DNA from: UBA8529 sp964390565
GTDB lineage: Bacteria; Bacteroidota; Bacteroidia; Bacteroidales; Tenuifilaceae
Assembly (NCBI GenBank): GCA_964390565.1
Contig: CAYMII010000008.1
Coordinates: forward strand, 32,510 to 96,509
Direction of reading: 5' to 3'
Length of the DNA: 64,000 nt
Shown here: positions 61,424 through 64,000 of the stretch, one piece after another
How the letters are laid out: every line of letters starts with the position of its first letter
Position numbering within the stretch: the first letter of the stretch is position 1
The notes under the pieces: model-generated
Told to the model about the DNA's origin: nothing
Seen by the model: only the letters and a program-made list of their open reading frames with translations
The model's database searches: none
Made by a program: the position numbers and the translations under genes

Positions 61424-63571
61424 ATGTTTTATAATATGTCTTACTTGCCTCTTATAAATAACATTACTTTAATACTTTCATTGAGTATTATTTACAACAT
61501 TATTTCTCAAAAATGGGACTATTCTAACATTTGGTATAAAGTTTTTGCTGGTGCACTTTTTGGTGTTTTTAGCATTATAAGTATGATGGTTCCATTAGAA
61601 ATTCAATCTGGAATTATCATTGACGGCAGAAGCATAGTATTAAGTATTGCTGGGTTTATTGGTGGTCCTATTATCGCAGCTATTTCTGCAATTTTTAGCA
61701 CACTTTACCGAATTTACATTGGAGGAGCAGGCACAATAATTGATATTTCAATAATTGTATCAAGTTCAATAATTGGAGTGATTTACTACTTTATAAGCGT
61801 AAGGTATCCTAAATTAAAGCACTATGCTTATTTATATATCTTCAGTATTATTGTTCACCTTAATATGCTGGTTTTAACATCAGTATTACCATCTAAGATT
61901 TTCGACAACATAGCATTACCTGTAATAATAATTTTCCCAATCGCATCACTTTTAATGTGTTATATTCTTTTACAACAAAAAAATAAGCATATAACAGTTA
62001 ATTCATTAACAAAAAGCGAAGAAAAGTATCGTCAACTTTATGAAAGCCTTATCGATGGCTACGTAAAGGTTGATATGGGTGGTAGAATTATTGACTGCAA
62101 TAATGCCTTTGAAGTAATGACAGGTTATTCTAGAGAGGAATTATCAAAACTAACCTATAACGATTTAACCCCAGCCCATTGGCACGAATACGAAAAAAGT
62201 ATATTAAACGAACAATTCTTCATAAAAGGGTTTAGCCCAATTTATGAAAAGGAGTATATCAAAAAAAATGGTGAATTAATCTCTGTAGAACTAAGAGCAT
62301 ATTTACTTTCTGACGAAGAACATGGACCTAGCGGGATGTGGGCAATGGTTCGTGATATAACAGATCGCAAAAGAATTGAGAATGAACTAATCAAATCGGA
62401 GGAAAAATACCGAACAATCATTGAACTAGCCGCAGATACGATTTTGTTAGGCGATAGTAATGGCAACCTAATAGGAGCCAACCTTAAAGCCGAAGAACTA
62501 ACTGGTTACTCTATTGATGAACTAATGGGTAAAAATATCTCAACCCTATTTACTAAAGAGATACTAGAAAAAAAGCCCCTTCAATACGAAGCCCTTAAAC
62601 AAGGTAAAGTTATAATTACCGAACGAACTATTGTTCGTAAAGATGGCAAGGAGGTTCCCATTGAAATGAACTCGAAACTAATGCCTCAAAATACGTACAT
62701 CTCAATGATAAGGGATATAACAGACCGAATTAACAATGAAAAAATACTTAGAGAGAGTGAGCAACAGCTGCGTAAGCAAAATGCGGAATATATCGCATTA
62801 AATGAAGATTTGAATAAAAGCAATGAACGCATACGTGAAATAAATGATGTTCTGATCCGAACTACAGAAAAAGCGCAAGAAAGTGATAGGTTAAAATCCG
62901 CCTTTTTAGCCAATATGAGCCACGAGATCCGCACACCAATGAACGGAATCATCGGTTTTAGCGACTTGCTTCTGCAAGACAATCTAAAAAAAGAGGATCA
63001 AAAAAGATACATTGATATAATTATTCGTTCAAGTAAACAGCTTCTTTCTATCATTAATGATATAATTGATATCTCCAAAATCGAAGCAGGACAAGTTACA
63101 CTGCATAAAACATCATTTTCGCTTGAGTCTATTATTACAGATACTTACAACCTATATTTAGAAGAGGCAAAACGAAAAAACAATGATTTAAACCTATCAA
63201 TGCCATCGAGCAAGATGTCATTAGTAGTTAATACAGATGAAACAAAACTTCTACAAGTGATTGGCAATCTTGTAAACAATGCTATTAAGTTTACTCAAAA
63301 TGGAAACATTGAGATTGGGTATACACAAAAGGATAGTGTTGTAGAGATATTTGTTAAAGATACTGGGATTGGCATCGATCCAGCTAATCATGCACTTATT
63401 TTTGAACGATTTCGCCAGGTTGATGGAGCAAGCACTTCTTCCATAGCCGGAACTGGACTCGGTTTGGCCATTTCAAAATCGTTAGTTGAACTCATGGGTG
63501 GTAAGATTTGGGTAGAAAGTGCGAAAGGTGAAGGCGCTAAATTCTTATTTACTATCCCAACTTCGAGCTAG
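61424..63571 (+). CDS. Membrane sensor histidine kinase, LytS-like sensor with two PAS
   Basis: A 715-aa kinase. Five to six membrane helices (about residues 10-185) resemble the 5TM sensor of LytS-type proteins (FIGGPIIAAISAIFSTLYRI with GGAGTIIDISIIVSSSIIG). PAS 1 (about 200-320) and PAS 2 (about 325-440), a short coil (about 445-490), then HisKA with LANMSHEIRTPMNGIIGFSD and HATPase_c (RFRQVDGAS, GTGLGLAISKSLVELMGGKI). No receiver domain and no regulator gene adjacent, so the partner is elsewhere. Divergent from the seven-PAS kinase, separated by about 220 bp with no obvious promoter box. Confidence 0.93.
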   Translation: MFYNMSYLPLINNITLILSLSIIYNIISQKWDYSNIWYKVFAGALFGVFSIISMMVPLEIQSGIIIDGRSIVLSIAGFIGGPIIAAISAIFSTLYRIYIGGAGTIIDISIIVSSSIIGVIYYFISVRYPKLKHYAYLYIFSIIVHLNMLVLTSVLPSKIFDNIALPVIIIFPIASLLMCYILLQQKNKHITVNSLTKSEEKYRQLYESLIDGYVKVDMGGRIIDCNNAFEVMTGYSREELSKLTYNDLTPAHWHEYEKSILNEQFFIKGFSPIYEKEYIKKNGELISVELRAYLLSDEEHGPSGMWAMVRDITDRKRIENELIKSEEKYRTIIELAADTILLGDSNGNLIGANLKAEELTGYSIDELMGKNISTLFTKEILEKKPLQYEALKQGKVIITERTIVRKDGKEVPIEMNSKLMPQNTYISMIRDITDRINNEKILRESEQQLRKQNAEYIALNEDLNKSNERIREINDVLIRTTEKAQESDRLKSAFLANMSHEIRTPMNGIIGFSDLLLQDNLKKEDQKRYIDIIIRSSKQLLSIINDIIDISKIEAGQVTLHKTSFSLESIITDTYNLYLEEAKRKNNDLNLSMPSSKMSLVVNTDETKLLQVIGNLVNNAIKFTQNGNIEIGYTQKDSVVEIFVKDTGIGIDPANHALIFERFRQVDGASTSSIAGTGLGLAISKSLVELMGGKIWVESAKGEGAKFLFTIPTSS

Positions 63572-63632
63572 TTTTTATTGGTTAAAGGATAGGTTTTAAT
63601 AAATTTACAAGCATAAACCTTTCACCTACCCT

Positions 63633-64000
63633 ATGAAAGCTATACTTCCATTCTTACTGTTATTTGCATTTGGATGCAAAAACATCGATAATACTTCAAC
63701 TACATCAAATCAGATAGTTGCTAGTGAAAAGCATATTATCCTTATGCATCCAACCGTAAATAATATCAAGACATTCAATAATCTTGTTAATAGTAAAATA
63801 TTTCCTCTTCCTGAAGATTACAAGGTTATTGGCGTTTACCATTCAAAAGAAGAGTATAACTATAAAAAATCGATTGAGTACTTGAAAAAACAAGGCTTAA
63901 GCAACATTACTCTATTTAAGATTGATACTCCAATTTCAGATGACTTGCTTTATAAACATAATCCTTGCTCCGATACATATAAATACCTTTTTGAAAATTC
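63633..64000 (+). CDS. Lipoprotein of unknown function, 3' end outside the window
   Basis: Starts at ATG 63633 and stays open to the window edge (122 codons visible). The signal peptide MKAILPFLLLFAFGC ends in a lipobox cysteine at residue 15, so it should be lipid-anchored. The visible mature part (HIILMHPTVNNIKTFNNLV, DYKVIGVYHSKEEYNYKKS) reads as alpha/beta sequence, possibly a Rossmann-like start. I do not recognise the family; the truncated end prevents a better call. Confidence 0.7.
   Translation, partial: MKAILPFLLLFAFGCKNIDNTSTTSNQIVASEKHIILMHPTVNNIKTFNNLVNSKIFPLPEDYKVIGVYHSKEEYNYKKSIEYLKKQGLSNITLFKIDTPISDDLLYKHNPCSDTYKYLFEN

Noticed and set aside
1..64000. CRISPR arrays, rRNA genes, phage or insertion sequences
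   Set aside because: No regularly spaced long direct repeats, no rRNA sequence and no transposase or phage proteins were recognised in the window.

Overview
The window looks like chromosome of a free-living member of the Bacteroidota, probably a Bacteroidales/Marinilabiliales-type bacterium. Signs are a fused MurF-alanine racemase, a secreted protein with a type IX secretion (T9SS) C-terminal sorting domain, PorT-type and OprB-type outer membrane proteins, a split HipA toxin, DUF4294 and DUF2851 proteins, and many upstream boxes matching the Bacteroidota -7 element TAnnTTTG. The DNA is AT-rich. No transposase, phage gene, CRISPR array or rRNA gene was seen.

Bases 1 to about 46200 are mostly housekeeping. 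In order: the 3' part of murF-alr; a SRPBCC protein; an unrecognised 180-aa protein tail-to-tail with a SpoIIE-type phosphatase; a Crp/Fnr regulator; an outer membrane protein with NAD synthetase; ispE; a carboxyltransferase with a very short biotin carrier; lptF/G with tgt; a glycosyltransferase, an ECF sigma factor and rsmG; rpmH (L34, 52 aa); and mqnE of the futalosine menaquinone pathway. A chained set PASTA protein - T9SS cargo - rluD is joined by ATGA overlaps and followed by ddl. Then come CDGSH iron-sulfur proteins, RDD, DUF4294, thpR, a polyprenyl sugar transferase, pcm, a metallo-beta-lactamase-fold hydrolase, gcvP, arginine deiminase, sucC, a TrmH methyltransferase, an abundant-looking TPR lipoprotein, a deoxynucleoside kinase, a prolyl oligopeptidase, pnp with rpsO, an RmlD-like reductase and DUF2851. 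Several start sites were moved inward because the longer frames run into promoters or neighbouring genes.

Bases 46260-48180 are the most accessory-looking part. A tRNA-Pro(CGG)-like gene has a 40-nt GC-rich palindromic insert in its T-loop and further decay in its stems. Beside it lies a three-gene hipB-hipS-hipT toxin-antitoxin locus, with an array of three near-identical 20-bp palindromes spaced 60-61 bp in front of hipB, very probably the HipB operators.

Bases 48200-64000 form a sensory district: an alpha/beta hydrolase with a hybrid histidine kinase; a likely operon of a receiver-only protein, CheW, an OprB-like porin and a methyl-accepting chemotaxis protein; a 1530-aa kinase with seven PAS domains and one GAF domain, next to its LuxR-type regulator; a second membrane kinase with a LytS-like sensor; and the start of a lipoprotein cut by the window edge. 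The arrangement suggests that the porin, receptor and CheW are produced together for taxis towards a substrate the porin admits, which is an inference from gene order.
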